Shown here: in pieces, positions 19,585 through 28,904 of the stretch
How the letters are laid out: each line of letters starts with the position of its first letter
Numbering within the stretch: the first letter of the stretch is position 1
DNA from: Bradyrhizobium tropiciagri
GTDB taxonomy: Bacteria > Pseudomonadota > Alphaproteobacteria > Rhizobiales > Xanthobacteraceae
Direction of reading: 5' to 3'
Length of the DNA: 64,000 nucleotides
Assembly (NCBI RefSeq): GCF_018130545.1
Contig: NZ_JAFCKF010000002.1
Span: 1,178,001 to 1,242,000, forward strand
The notes under the pieces: generated by a model
What the model saw: only the letters and a program-made list of their open reading frames with translations
What the model was told of the DNA's origin: nothing
Database searches by the model: none
Program-made: the position numbers and the translations under genes

Positions 19585-19595
19585 CTGTCGTGCTC

Positions 19596-20795
19596 CTATG
19601 CCTTCACCGCTTTGGCCGCACCGTCGCGCAGCATCGCTGCAATCTCCTCAGTCGAGAAGCCGGCCTCGCGCAAGATCGCTTCGCTGTGCTCGCCGAGCCG
19701 CGGCGCCAGCCGGCTCGGCTCGACCTTGGTTTCCGACCAGCGCGCCGACGGCGTCATGCTGCGGATCCGCCCTTCGGTCGGGTGATCGACCACGGGGAAG
19801 ACGCCGGTCGCGACCATGTGCGGATCCTCCAGCAGGCTCTCGAGATCGTGCATCGGCATCACGGGCACATCCGCCTTCTCGAGGATCGCGTTCCACTCGG
19901 CCGTGGTCTTGGTCAACAGGATGCGCGCGAGCTCGGCGTAGACGACATCGATGTTGGTGGCGCGGCCGGCGAAGGTCGCGAATTTCGGATCGCTGCGGAG
20001 ATCGTCTCGCCCGGTCGCCTTGAAGAAATTCTCCCACTGCTTGTCGTTGTAGACGATCACGCAGATATAGCCGTCCTGAGTCTTGTACGGCCGTCGGTCC
20101 GGCGACAGGTGCCGCGCATAGCCGCCCTTGTCGAGCGGTGGATCATAGGTCAACCCGCCCATGTGGTCGCCCATCACGAAGCCGGCCATGGTCTCGAACA
20201 TCGGAATGTCGACGCGCTGGCCCTGCCCGGTGCGATCGCGATGCACGAGGCTGGCGCAGATCGCGCCGACCGCGGTGAGGCCGACGATGCGATCGACCAG
20301 CGCATTCGGCACGTAGCGCGGCACGCCGTCCGAGGTCTGCGCCATCAGCGCCGGCAGCGCAGTGGCGCCCTGGATCAGGTCGTCATAAGCGGGCTTTGCG
20401 GCATACGGTCCGTCCTGGCCGAAGCCGAACACGCCGGCATAGATCAGCCGCGGATTGACCTTGGCAACGACGTCGTAGCCGAGTTGCAGCCGCGCCATCG
20501 CCTGCGGGCGCACATTGTAGACCAGCACATCGGCCTTCGCGATCAGCCGCAGCACGGCCTCGCGCCCCGCCGGCTTCTTCAGGTCGAGACAGACCGAGCG
20601 CTTGCTTCGGTTGGTGTTGAGAAACACCGGTCCCATGCCGGGATGCCGGGTCGGACCGATCTGCCGCGTCACGTCGCCATCGGGCGATTCCACCTTGATG
20701 ACATCGGCACCGTAATCGCCGAGCATCTGCGTGGCGTAGGGTCCCATCAGCACGGTCGTCATATCGACGACCTTGATACCCTGCAGTGGTCCCAT
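19596..20795 (-). CDS. CaiB/BaiF family CoA-transferase
   Basis: 399 residues, usual length. It begins PLQGIKVVDMTTVLMGPYATQMLGDYGADVIKVE, the family's CoA-binding start, and has the middle segment YDDLIQGATALPALM with the catalytic Asp expected there. It moves CoA between carboxylic acids or acts as a racemase. With the acyl-CoA dehydrogenase 11 bases downstream it likely activates a carboxylic acid whose acyl-CoA is then oxidised. Substrate unknown. Confidence 0.92.
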   Translation of the reverse strand: MGPLQGIKVVDMTTVLMGPYATQMLGDYGADVIKVESPDGDVTRQIGPTRHPGMGPVFLNTNRSKRSVCLDLKKPAGREAVLRLIAKADVLVYNVRPQAMARLQLGYDVVAKVNPRLIYAGVFGFGQDGPYAAKPAYDDLIQGATALPALMAQTSDGVPRYVPNALVDRIVGLTAVGAICASLVHRDRTGQGQRVDIPMFETMAGFVMGDHMGGLTYDPPLDKGGYARHLSPDRRPYKTQDGYICVIVYNDKQWENFFKATGRDDLRSDPKFATFAGRATNIDVVYAELARILLTKTTAEWNAILEKADVPVMPMHDLESLLEDPHMVATGVFPVVDHPTEGRIRSMTPSARWSETKVEPSRLAPRLGEHSEAILREAGFSTEEIAAMLRDGAAKAVKA

Positions 20796-20942
20796 CGTGC
20801 TGCTCGCTCCCCGGCTGTTCTGGATTGAAGCCTAGTAACGGGAGGTCCTCGAAGAGATCAAGCTGCGCCGGGCGTATGGGCGTATGCGCCGTGGCGGCTG
20901 GGCCGCTTCCGCGCGGCGGAACGCAGGCACTCCATCAGGACC

Positions 20943-21060
20943 GGTAGGATGGGCAGAGCGACTTGTCCGCCGTAGCTCGACGAGCGAAGGCGGAAGCGTG
21001 CCCACCCTCACGAGCACGGCGTGGATGGTGGGCACGGCGCACGCGCCTTTGCCCACCCTA
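20943..21060. repeat. GTAGGGTGGGC-type dispersed repeat
   Basis: The block starts GGTAGGATGGGCAGAGCGAC, has internal GTGCCCACC and GGTGGGCACGG arms, and ends TTTGCCCACCCTA. It overlaps the stop codon of the 67-aa gene on the other strand and fills most of the gap 20796-21057. Confidence 0.65.
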
Positions 21061-21261
21061 CTTGCCACCGGTCATCACCTCCCGCGCCGCCAAAAGCTTT
21101 TCCAGTTCCGCGTTCTGCTGCTCCAGCCGTTCGGCGATGCGCTCCTCGACCTCGGCGCCGGCAGCGCCCGCGGCCTGCTCGATCAGCTGCCTGATATTGT
21201 CCCGGAGGATCGCGATGCGATCGTTCACTTCCGACAGGGACAGAGACGTCTCGATTCCCAT
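21058..21261 (-). CDS. Small coiled-coil protein (67 aa)
   Basis: The ATG at 21261 is preceded by GGGAGAA; the frame is open a little further upstream but without support. The 67-residue product is almost entirely helical with heptad character (SEVNDRIAILRDNIRQLIEQ, then ERIAERLEQQNAELEKLLAA), so an oligomeric coiled coil is expected. No family was recognised. It lies between the CoA ligase and CaiB genes on the same strand and may simply be co-transcribed. Confidence 0.65.
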   Translation of the reverse strand: MGIETSLSLSEVNDRIAILRDNIRQLIEQAAGAAGAEVEERIAERLEQQNAELEKLLAAREVMTGGK

Positions 21262-21404
21262 GGTCTGTTCTCCCGTGACTGGGCCGAGACAGCTTAGCGC
21301 GGCGGGAGGTTCCGGCCTATCCCTTAACCGCTCAGGTGCCCCCAATCCCTACTGTGCATGGGGTTGTTTTCGATGTTTTCGATTCAACCCGGTCTCAGCG
21401 CACC

Positions 21405-22943
21405 TTAGCCCACGCCCTTGGCCATCATCTCCCGCAGCGCGGTCTTCAGCACTTTGCCGTAATTGTTCTTCGGCAGGGCATCGAGATAGACGTAGCGCTT
21501 CGGCCGCTTGAAGCGGGCGATCGAGGCCAGGCAATGCGCGTCGAGCTTGCCGTCGTCGGCCGTAGCTCCGTCCGACAGCACGACGCAGGCGACAACGATC
21601 TCGCCCCATTCCGGATCCGGCACGCCAATGGCCGAGACCTCGCTGACATCGGGATGGGTCAGCAGCGCTTCCTCGACCTCGCGCGGATAGATGTTCGTGC
21701 CACCGGATATGATCACGTCCTTGGAGCGATCCGACAGCGTCAGGAATCCGTCGGCATCTAGCCGGCCGACATCGCCGGTGCGCAGCCAGCCGTCCTTCAG
21801 CGTCTCGGCATTGGCCTTCGGATTGTTCCAATAGCCGAGCATCACGGTGGCGCCCTTGACCTCGATCTCGCCGGTCTCGCCGGCGGGCAAAGGCTGGCCG
21901 TCCTTGCCGGTGATGCGCACGGTGACGACGCTCTGCGCAGTGCCAACCGAGGCCAGCCGTTCGAGATAGCGCGGATGATCGCTCTGATGGTGCCAATCAC
22001 GCGACAGCGCCGTGATCGTCATCGGCGACTCGCCCTGGCCGTAGATCTGCACGAAGCGCTGGCCCATCGTCGCCATCGCGTCCAGGATGTCGGCCGTGTA
22101 CATCGGGCCGCCACCATAGATGATGGTGCGCAGCCCCTCGCCGTTCTCGCCGCGCCGCTTCGCGGCATCGACCAGCCGACGCACCATGGTGGGCGCCGCG
22201 AACATCACGACATTGTCGAGCTGCCGGCCGAGGTTGAGCACCTCGTCCGGATCGAAGCCGCCGGACTCCGGAATGACGTGCCGGCCGCCCATCCGGACAT
22301 GCGGGAAATTGTAGAGGCCGGCGCCATGCGAGATCGGCGCGGCGTAGAGCGAGGAATCGTTCGGCGTCGCCGGATCGACGTCGGCGAGATAGCACAGCGA
22401 CATCGCAAGCAGATTGCCGTGGCTCAGCATCACGCCCTTGGGTCGGCCTGTCGTGCCTGAGGTGTAGAACAGCCAGGCGAGATCGTTGCTCTCGCGCGGC
22501 AGCGGCGCAGGCGGACCCTCACCGCTTCGCATCATCTTGTAGGCGACGCTGTCGACCGACAGCATGGTCATGCCGGCGGGGCAGTCGTCTTTCGCCTCCG
22601 TCAATGCGTCGATCGTGTCATCCGAGACGAAGGCGAGCTTCGCGCCGCCATTGCAGCAAATCCACGCCGCCTCACGGCCGTGCAGTTTTGCGTTGATCGG
22701 GATAGCGGCCGCGCCGATCCACCAGATGCCGTAGAGGCATTCGAGATATTGCGTGCAGTTCGTCGCAAACAGCGCGATGCGATCGCCGGTCGCGATGCCG
22801 TGATCGCGCGCCAGCGCCGCCCCGATCGAGGCGGCGCGGCGGGCGAAGGTCGCGTAGTCGGCGTCGAGGTCGAAGCCGGTCAGCAGCGCCGGCGCATCGG
22901 GTCGTGCCCGGGCCGTCGCCGCCAGCCATTCGGCTATGTTCAA
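21405..22943 (-). CDS. Acyl-CoA ligase (AMP-forming)
   Basis: 512 residues. The P-loop-like AMP motif YTSGTTGRPKGVMLSH, the YGQGE segment and the C-terminal RSKDVIISGGTNIYPREVEE and KNNYGKVLK Lys are complete, so the enzyme should activate a carboxylic acid to its CoA ester with ATP. The start codon appears to be TTG: no ATG or GTG lies near, and the thiolase stop is one base away. The tight spacing suggests translational coupling. Substrate is unassigned; aromatic, terpenoid or short branched acids are all possible. Confidence 0.9.
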   Translation of the reverse strand: MNIAEWLAATARARPDAPALLTGFDLDADYATFARRAASIGAALARDHGIATGDRIALFATNCTQYLECLYGIWWIGAAAIPINAKLHGREAAWICCNGGAKLAFVSDDTIDALTEAKDDCPAGMTMLSVDSVAYKMMRSGEGPPAPLPRESNDLAWLFYTSGTTGRPKGVMLSHGNLLAMSLCYLADVDPATPNDSSLYAAPISHGAGLYNFPHVRMGGRHVIPESGGFDPDEVLNLGRQLDNVVMFAAPTMVRRLVDAAKRRGENGEGLRTIIYGGGPMYTADILDAMATMGQRFVQIYGQGESPMTITALSRDWHHQSDHPRYLERLASVGTAQSVVTVRITGKDGQPLPAGETGEIEVKGATVMLGYWNNPKANAETLKDGWLRTGDVGRLDADGFLTLSDRSKDVIISGGTNIYPREVEEALLTHPDVSEVSAIGVPDPEWGEIVVACVVLSDGATADDGKLDAHCLASIARFKRPKRYVYLDALPKNNYGKVLKTALREMMAKGVG

Positions 22944-22944
22944 G

Positions 22945-24117
22945 CTACTTCGCCGGCTCGAGGATCGAGACGTAGTTGGCGACCGCGGCGCCGCCCATGT
23001 TGAAGATGCCGCCGATCTGCGGATTCTTCAGCTGCATGCCCTCGGGCGCTTGCCCTACGAGCTGCATCGCGCTCATCACATGCATCGAGACGCCGGTGGC
23101 GCCGATCGGATGGCCCTTGGCCTTGAGGCCGCCGGACGGATTGACCGGCAGCTTGCCGTCCTTCTGGGTCCAGCCTTCCATGATCGCGCGCGCGCCCTGC
23201 CCCTTCGGCGTGAGGCCCATCGCTTCGTATTCGATCAGCTCAGCAACCGTGAAGCAGTCGTGGGTCTCGACAAACGAGAGATCGGAGAGCTGCAGGCCGG
23301 CCTTCTGCAGCGCGCGCTGCCAGGCGGTGGTGCAGCCTTCGAACTGCAGGATGTCGCGCTTCGACATCGGCAGGAAATCCTGTGCATGCGCGGTGGCGCG
23401 GATGTTCACGGCCTTGCCCATCGACTTGGCGGTCTCGGCATCGGTCAGCACCAGCGCGGCGGCGCCGTCCGACACCAGCGAGCAATCGGTGCGCTTCAGG
23501 GGGCCGGCCACGAACGGGTTCTTCTCGCTCTCGGCGCGGCAGAACTCGAAGCCGAAATCCTTGCGCATCTGCGCATAGGGATTGGCGACGCCGTTCTTGT
23601 GGTTCTTGGCGGCGATCATCGCCAGGGCGTCCGACTGGTCGCCGTATTTTTGGAAATAGGCCTGCGCGATCTTGCCGAACACGCCGGCGAAGCCGCCGAC
23701 CGTGTCGCCATCCTCAGGCAGGTACGATGCCTTCAGGAGGTTCTTGCCGATCTCCGGGCCCGGCGTCCTGGTCATCTGCTCGACGCCGACCACCAGCACG
23801 ATCTTCGCCGCGCCCGCTTCGATGGCGCGGATGCCCTGATGCACCGCGGCCGATCCGGTGGCGCAGGCGTTCTCGACCCGCGTGGTCGGCTTGAAGCGCA
23901 GTGCCGGATTGGCCTGCAGCACCAGCGAGGCCGTGAAGTCCTGCGGCGAGAAGCCGGCGTTGAAATGGCCGAGCATGATCTCGTCGACATCGGATGCGGC
24001 AATGCCGGCATCGGCGAGCGCCTCATTGGCGACCTTGACGACGAGGCCCTCGACGGTCTCGGCGTCGAATTTTCCGAATGGCGTATGCGCCCAACCCACG
24101 ATGCTGGCTGCTGTCAT
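22945..24117 (-). CDS. Thiolase family acyl-CoA acetyltransferase
   Basis: 390 residues from the ATG at 24117, which has GGGAGA at eight bases; the open frame upstream of it overlaps the KDPG aldolase gene and is not used. Nucleophile Cys85 is in ENACATGS; HDCFTVAE and GGLKAKGHPIGATG provide the other catalytic elements. The chain type matches the SCP2-like thiolases. It is the first gene of the acyl-CoA cluster and begins 44 bases after the aldolase gene, so read-through from the sugar operon is possible. Confidence 0.9.
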   Translation of the reverse strand: MTAASIVGWAHTPFGKFDAETVEGLVVKVANEALADAGIAASDVDEIMLGHFNAGFSPQDFTASLVLQANPALRFKPTTRVENACATGSAAVHQGIRAIEAGAAKIVLVVGVEQMTRTPGPEIGKNLLKASYLPEDGDTVGGFAGVFGKIAQAYFQKYGDQSDALAMIAAKNHKNGVANPYAQMRKDFGFEFCRAESEKNPFVAGPLKRTDCSLVSDGAAALVLTDAETAKSMGKAVNIRATAHAQDFLPMSKRDILQFEGCTTAWQRALQKAGLQLSDLSFVETHDCFTVAELIEYEAMGLTPKGQGARAIMEGWTQKDGKLPVNPSGGLKAKGHPIGATGVSMHVMSAMQLVGQAPEGMQLKNPQIGGIFNMGGAAVANYVSILEPAK

Positions 24118-24161
24118 GGCCGTATCTCCCTGTTCCTGTTCGGGAGTTATGTAGCGTATCT

Positions 24162-24812
24162 TCAGCCGGCTTTCAGCGTTTTCATCGCCTTGGCACACAT
24201 GGCGGTTATGCCCGCCCAGTTGCCGGCGCGGATATCGGCAGCCGGGCACAGCCAGGAGCCGCCGACGGCCAGCACATTTGGCTCAGCGAGCCAGGTCGCC
24301 GCATTAGCCTCACCGATGCCGCCCGTCGGGCACACCCTGACCTGCGGGAATGGACCGGCCAGAGCCCGCAGTGCCTTGATACCGCCGGCCTGCTCGGCGG
24401 GGAAGAATTTCACGACGTCAAAGCCGTGCGCCAGCGCCTGCATCAGCTCGGAGGCCGTCGCGATCCCCGGCGCGAAAGGCAGCTTGCTGGCGGCGACCGC
24501 TTTCAGCAGTTCGGGCGTCGCGCCCGGACTGATGCCGAATTTAGCGCCGAGCGCCTCGGCGCGCGCCAGATCGTCCGCGTTGAGGATGGTGCCGATCCCG
24601 ACCACCGCATCCGGCACCCCGGCGATGATGGCCTTGGCTGCGTCGACCGCGACCGGCGTGCGCAGCGTCACCTCGAGCGTCCGCACCCCGCCGGCGACCA
24701 ATGCTTTGGCGAGCGGCACCGCGTCCTCAAGCCGCTCGATGGTCAGCACCGGGATCACGGTGGCCTGGCGGATCAGTTCGGCGATCTGGTCCTGCTTCGA
24801 TGTCGTTGTCAT
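24162..24812 (-). CDS. eda: 2-dehydro-3-deoxy-phosphogluconate (KDPG) aldolase
   Basis: 216 residues from an ATG that overlaps the kinase stop (ATGA). The Schiff-base Lys is in DVVKFFPAEQ, the catalytic Glu in TLEVTLRTP, and GIGTI and CPTGGI line the phosphate site. It splits KDPG or KDPGal to pyruvate and glyceraldehyde 3-phosphate. The overlap with the KDG kinase gene shows the two steps are made together. KDPGal specificity is equally possible. A longer frame upstream is antisense of the kinase and is ignored. Confidence 0.93.
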   Translation of the reverse strand: MTTTSKQDQIAELIRQATVIPVLTIERLEDAVPLAKALVAGGVRTLEVTLRTPVAVDAAKAIIAGVPDAVVGIGTILNADDLARAEALGAKFGISPGATPELLKAVAASKLPFAPGIATASELMQALAHGFDVVKFFPAEQAGGIKALRALAGPFPQVRVCPTGGIGEANAATWLAEPNVLAVGGSWLCPAADIRAGNWAGITAMCAKAMKTLKAG

Positions 24813-25765
24813 AGCGAGGCCTTGCGGGATGGTGGGGGACGAGGCGCCTTCTTCGGCGGCATGGCGTAACGCGGAATGATCGCGCCGGGATAGCACACCA
24901 CGACGCCGGCCAGACGATGCCCGGCGCGGGCCGCCTCCTCGGGCTCGGCGCCGCCGAGCCGCGCGGCGAGATAGGCCGCCGCAAAACTGTCGCCCGCGGC
25001 CGTGGTATCGACCACCGGCTTCGGCAGCGGCTCCGCCCTCACCTCGCGCGTTCCGCCGGCAGAGCGCACGATGCAGGCGGGCTCGGCAAGCTTGAGCACC
25101 ACCTCGGGGCTGGAGATGCCGGCAAGCAGCGCCGTGTTGTCCTCGCCGGGATAGAGCGGCGCCAGGTCTTCGGTCGAGGCAAGCACGATATCGGCGGTCT
25201 CGAAAGCGCTGCTGAAGACGTTTCGCGCGATGGTCAGGTCCGGCCAGCCGCGGGCGCGGAAATTGGTGTCGAACGCAAAGCGCGTGCCGAGCAATCGCGC
25301 ACGCTTGAGCGCCGCCATCAACCGTTCTCGTCCCTCCTGGCGCAGGATCGAGAGCGTGATCGCCGAGAGATAGACGAGATCGTACGTCGCAAGCGAGTTC
25401 AGGAGATCTTCGGTATCGGGCAGATCCATCAGCTCGCGGGCGGCGGCGCTGTCGCGCCAATGGAAGAAGCGCCGCTCACCCTTGTCGTCGGTCTGGATCA
25501 TGTAGAGGCCGGGCAGCTTGCCCGCCAAACGCGCGACATGCTTGGTCCCGATGCCTTCCGCCGCCCAGCCGGCGATCATCTCATCGCTGAGCGCATCGTC
25601 GCCGAGCGCCGTGATGTAATCGATGTGGACGCCGAGCCGGGACAGATAGACCGCGGTGTTGAGCGTGTCACCGCCATAGAAGCGCGAATACAGTCCGACG
25701 ATCTGCCCGCCAGGCGCCTGGCGCAGCTCGATCATGCATTCGCCGATGCTGGCAACCCTGGTCAT
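24809..25765 (-). CDS. kdgK: 2-dehydro-3-deoxygluconokinase (PfkB family)
   Basis: 318 residues with the ribokinase fold: N-terminal GECMIELRQAPGG and FYGGDTLNTAVYLSRLG, and the C-terminal signature DTTAAGDSFAAAYLA with the catalytic Asp. It phosphorylates 2-keto-3-deoxygluconate or a stereoisomer at position 6. The product feeds the overlapping aldolase gene. It starts 24 bases after the DenD-like gene. Confidence 0.92.
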   Translation of the reverse strand: MTRVASIGECMIELRQAPGGQIVGLYSRFYGGDTLNTAVYLSRLGVHIDYITALGDDALSDEMIAGWAAEGIGTKHVARLAGKLPGLYMIQTDDKGERRFFHWRDSAAARELMDLPDTEDLLNSLATYDLVYLSAITLSILRQEGRERLMAALKRARLLGTRFAFDTNFRARGWPDLTIARNVFSSAFETADIVLASTEDLAPLYPGEDNTALLAGISSPEVVLKLAEPACIVRSAGGTREVRAEPLPKPVVDTTAAGDSFAAAYLAARLGGAEPEEAARAGHRLAGVVVCYPGAIIPRYAMPPKKAPRPPPSRKASL

Positions 25766-25789
25766 GGCAGGACCCGCGCCGGAGCGGAG

Positions 25790-26776
25790 CTAGGCGGCGA
25801 ACTTGCCGCCCAGCTCGTCCTCGATGTGGATGCGGATGATGTCGTCGAACGTCTTCTCAGCGGTGGTGAAGCCGAGCTGCAACGCGCGCTCGGTGGCGAA
25901 ATCGCGCGGCCAGCCAGAGACAATGCTGATGATGGTCGGATCGGGCACCCGCTTGATCCGCGCGGTGACGTTCTTGCCGGCGACGCGCTCAAGCGACGCG
26001 ATCTGCTCGCCGACGGTGACGGACATCCCGGGCATGCTGAGATTGCGCCGCGGCCCGATCGCATTGAGGTCCATGGTGCCGGCATGGATCAGGAAGCCAA
26101 CCGCCGATTTTGGCGAGGCGTGCCAGTGCCGCACGTCTTCGGAGACCGGCAACACCGCCTCCTCGCCCGCCAGCGGCTCGCGGATGATGTTGGAGAAGAA
26201 GCCGGACGCCGCCTTGTTCGGCTTGCCCGGCCGCACGCAGATCGTCGGCAGGCGGATCGAGATCCCGTCGAGCAGACCCTTGCGGGTGTAGTCGTTGATC
26301 AGTAGCTCGCAGATCGACTTCTGGGTGCCATAGCTGGTCAGCGGTGTGTGGAAAAACTCGTCACCGATCTTCTCCGGGAACGGCGCGCCGAACACCGCGA
26401 TCGAGGACGTGAACACCAGCCGCGGCTTGTAGCCGCCGCCGACGGCGCGGATCGCCTCAATCAGAAAGCGGGTGCCGTCGAGATTGATCCGGTAGCCCTT
26501 GTCGAACTCGGCCTCCGCCTCACCGGACACGATCGCGGCGAGATGAAAGATCACGTCGGGGCGATCGGCGACCAGGGGCGCGGCGGCACCGGCGTCGGCG
26601 AAATCGGACGCGATGACATTGACCGGGATCGAGGCATTCGCGGGCTTCTGCGGCGCGACCACGTCCTGCAGGGTCATCTTGCTGATGTCCTGCTTGCCGA
26701 GACGGCCCTCACGCAACAGACGTTCGGTCAGCTTGCGACCGACCATGCCGGCGGCGCCCAGAATCAGAATGTGCAC
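25790..26776 (-). CDS. denD: NAD-dependent epimerase/dehydrogenase, D-erythronate dehydrogenase-like
   Basis: 328 residues of the extended SDR type: GAAGMVG nucleotide-binding motif at ~7-13, catalytic Tyr and Lys in SYGTQKS, and HLAAIVSGEAE. The pattern and length match the DenD (D-erythronate dehydrogenase) group, which oxidises a sugar acid with NAD. No OtnK/OtnC partner enzymes are nearby, so in this operon it may instead act on the imported sugar or uronate. It lies 69 bases after the permease gene. Confidence 0.8.
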   Translation of the reverse strand: MHILILGAAGMVGRKLTERLLREGRLGKQDISKMTLQDVVAPQKPANASIPVNVIASDFADAGAAAPLVADRPDVIFHLAAIVSGEAEAEFDKGYRINLDGTRFLIEAIRAVGGGYKPRLVFTSSIAVFGAPFPEKIGDEFFHTPLTSYGTQKSICELLINDYTRKGLLDGISIRLPTICVRPGKPNKAASGFFSNIIREPLAGEEAVLPVSEDVRHWHASPKSAVGFLIHAGTMDLNAIGPRRNLSMPGMSVTVGEQIASLERVAGKNVTARIKRVPDPTIISIVSGWPRDFATERALQLGFTTAEKTFDDIIRIHIEDELGGKFAA

Positions 26777-26845
26777 GACCCTGCTCTCCTTTTCTTGTGT
26801 TGTTGTCTTGGCTTGTTGTTCGAATTCAGCTGCGGGCCTTGCGTG

Positions 26846-27769
26846 TCATTCTTTCACGGCACCCGTCATCGCCGAGACATAATGCTCAACGAAGAAGGCG
26901 TAAAGAATAACCAGCGGCAGCGAGCCGCATAGCGCCCCTGCCATCAGGGAACCCCAGCGATAGATGTCTCCGTCAACGAATTCGTTGACGATGGCGACCG
27001 GCACGGTCTTGTTCGGGGTCGATTGCAGGAACGTCAGCGCGTAGATGAATTCGTTCCAGCACAGCGTAAAGCAGAAGATGAAGGCCGAGATCAGGCCGGG
27101 GATCGCCAGCGGCAGCACGATCTTGATCAGGATCTGCCAGCGGCTGGCGCCGTCGATCAGCGCGCACTCCTCGAGCTCGAACGGGATGGTCTTGAAATAG
27201 CCCATCAGAAGCCAGGTCGAGAACGGGATCAGGATGGTCGGATAGGTCAGGATCAGCGCCAGCGGCGAGTCGAACAGACCGTACTGGAACACGACGGTCG
27301 CAAGCGGAATGAACAGGATCGACGGCGGCACCAGATAGGCAAGGAAGATCAGCCCGCCGACCACGCTGGCGCCCTTGTAACGCAGCCGCACGATCGCATA
27401 GGCCGCGAGCACGCTCGCGATGATCGACAGCACGGTGGCGCCGACCGCGACATACATGGTGTTCCAGAGCCAGTGCGGATAGTAGCTCTCGAACAGCAGC
27501 TTGTGGATGTGCTTGAAGGTCGGGTTCCAGGTCCAGAACGGATTGTACTTGTCGAGGTCGAGCAGCTGGTCGTCCGGCTTGATCGCCGTCAACCCCATCC
27601 AATAGAACGGGAACAGCAGGATGATGACGATGATCGACAGCGGGATGTAGAGCGTCACGATCCGTCGCGGCACCGATTGCAGGTAGCTCATGCCCTCACT
27701 GTTGTCGACGCGCGCCGGCGTCGACAGGATGGACTTGAGGTCGACCTTCTGGGCAGGGAGATCAGTCAT
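26846..27769 (-). CDS. Carbohydrate ABC transporter permease (MalG-like)
   Basis: 307 residues; ATG at 27769 has GGGAGAA five bases upstream, so the earlier in-frame start is not used. Six hydrophobic segments are present and the EAA loop that contacts the ATPase is seen in ECALIDGASRWQILIKIVLPLAIPG. It forms the channel together with the upstream permease. Gene order ATPase, binding protein, two permeases is complete. Confidence 0.93.
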   Translation of the reverse strand: MTDLPAQKVDLKSILSTPARVDNSEGMSYLQSVPRRIVTLYIPLSIIVIILLFPFYWMGLTAIKPDDQLLDLDKYNPFWTWNPTFKHIHKLLFESYYPHWLWNTMYVAVGATVLSIIASVLAAYAIVRLRYKGASVVGGLIFLAYLVPPSILFIPLATVVFQYGLFDSPLALILTYPTILIPFSTWLLMGYFKTIPFELEECALIDGASRWQILIKIVLPLAIPGLISAFIFCFTLCWNEFIYALTFLQSTPNKTVPVAIVNEFVDGDIYRWGSLMAGALCGSLPLVILYAFFVEHYVSAMTGAVKE

Positions 27770-27834
27770 TGTTTTCTCCCAGGCGCGCGCGGGGCTTGCC
27801 CCGTTCGCGCAAAGAAACCAGCAAGCGGCAGAGA

Positions 27835-28794
27835 TCAATCATTGCTCTCTCCCTGCTGCCACTTCCGACGCTGCAAGCCGAACCAGGACACCATGATCGC
27901 CGCGAGCAGGAACGGGATCATCGCGCTCGAGATCGCGGCACCCTCGCCCAATTGCCCGGCGATGATCGCGCGCTGATAGGACAGCGTCGCCATCAGATGG
28001 GTGGCATTGACCGGGCCGCCGCGGGTCATCGCCCAGATCAGCTGGAAGTCGGTGAAGGTGAACAGCACCGAGAACGTCATTACTACCGCGATGATCGGCG
28101 TCAGCAACGGATAGGTGATGAAGCGGAACATTTGCCAGCGCGATGCGCCGTCGAGCGTCGCCGCCTCGTAGAGCGAGGGCTGTACGGTTTGCAGGCCCGC
28201 CAGCAGCGTGATCGCGACGAACGGCACGCCGCGCCAGATGTTGGCGAAGATCACGCAGATCCGGGCCCAGGTGGTATCACCGAGGAAGTTGATGTTCTGG
28301 GTGATCAGGCCGAGATGCTTCAACGACCAGGAGATGATCGAGAACTGGGAATCGAAGATCCACCAGAACGCCAGCGCCGACAGCACGGTCGGCACGATGA
28401 AGGGGATCAGCACAGCGGCGCGCAGCAGCGCCTTGAACGGCATACGCTCATTGAGCAGCAGCGCGAGGTAGAGCCCGACCGCGAATTTGATGGCACTGGC
28501 AATGGAGGTGTAGAGCAGCGTGTTGAACACCGACAGCCAGAAGATGGAATCGTCCCACAGCCATTCGTAGTTCTCGGTGCCGATGAAATGACCGACACGA
28601 CCGATGCGGGTGTCGGTGAATGACAGCCAGACCCCGAGGCCCAGCGGATAGGCCAGGAAGAAGATCAGGAACGCCATCGCCGGCAACATGAACCAGAAGC
28701 CGAGCCAGTTCTTGTTGTGACGAAGCTGATCCCAGGCGGACGCTTCGCGGATTTCGGTCTTCGCACGTCGCGGCGCGAGCGCAATGTCAGCCAT
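27835..28794 (-). CDS. Carbohydrate ABC transporter permease (MalF-like)
   Basis: 319 residues with six predicted membrane helices and the EAA loop EAATLDGASRWQMFRFITYPLLTP. It is the partner of the permease at 26846, with a 65-base gap. Family knowledge places both in the inner membrane, moving a mono- or oligosaccharide or sugar acid handed over by the binding protein. Confidence 0.93.
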   Translation of the reverse strand: MADIALAPRRAKTEIREASAWDQLRHNKNWLGFWFMLPAMAFLIFFLAYPLGLGVWLSFTDTRIGRVGHFIGTENYEWLWDDSIFWLSVFNTLLYTSIASAIKFAVGLYLALLLNERMPFKALLRAAVLIPFIVPTVLSALAFWWIFDSQFSIISWSLKHLGLITQNINFLGDTTWARICVIFANIWRGVPFVAITLLAGLQTVQPSLYEAATLDGASRWQMFRFITYPLLTPIIAVVMTFSVLFTFTDFQLIWAMTRGGPVNATHLMATLSYQRAIIAGQLGEGAAISSAMIPFLLAAIMVSWFGLQRRKWQQGESND

Positions 28795-28904
28795 AGGCGA
28801 TGTCCCGATTGCTCAACGGATTGAGCATGACTACGCAAACTTCCAATGATGGCATTCCAATGATGGTGCGGACGGCGGTTCTCCGCCGCCCGCCCCCCAT
28901 CACA

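Noticed and set aside
22936-24879. 647-residue plus-strand frame
   Set aside because: Antisense of thiolase and aldolase genes with typical shadow composition.
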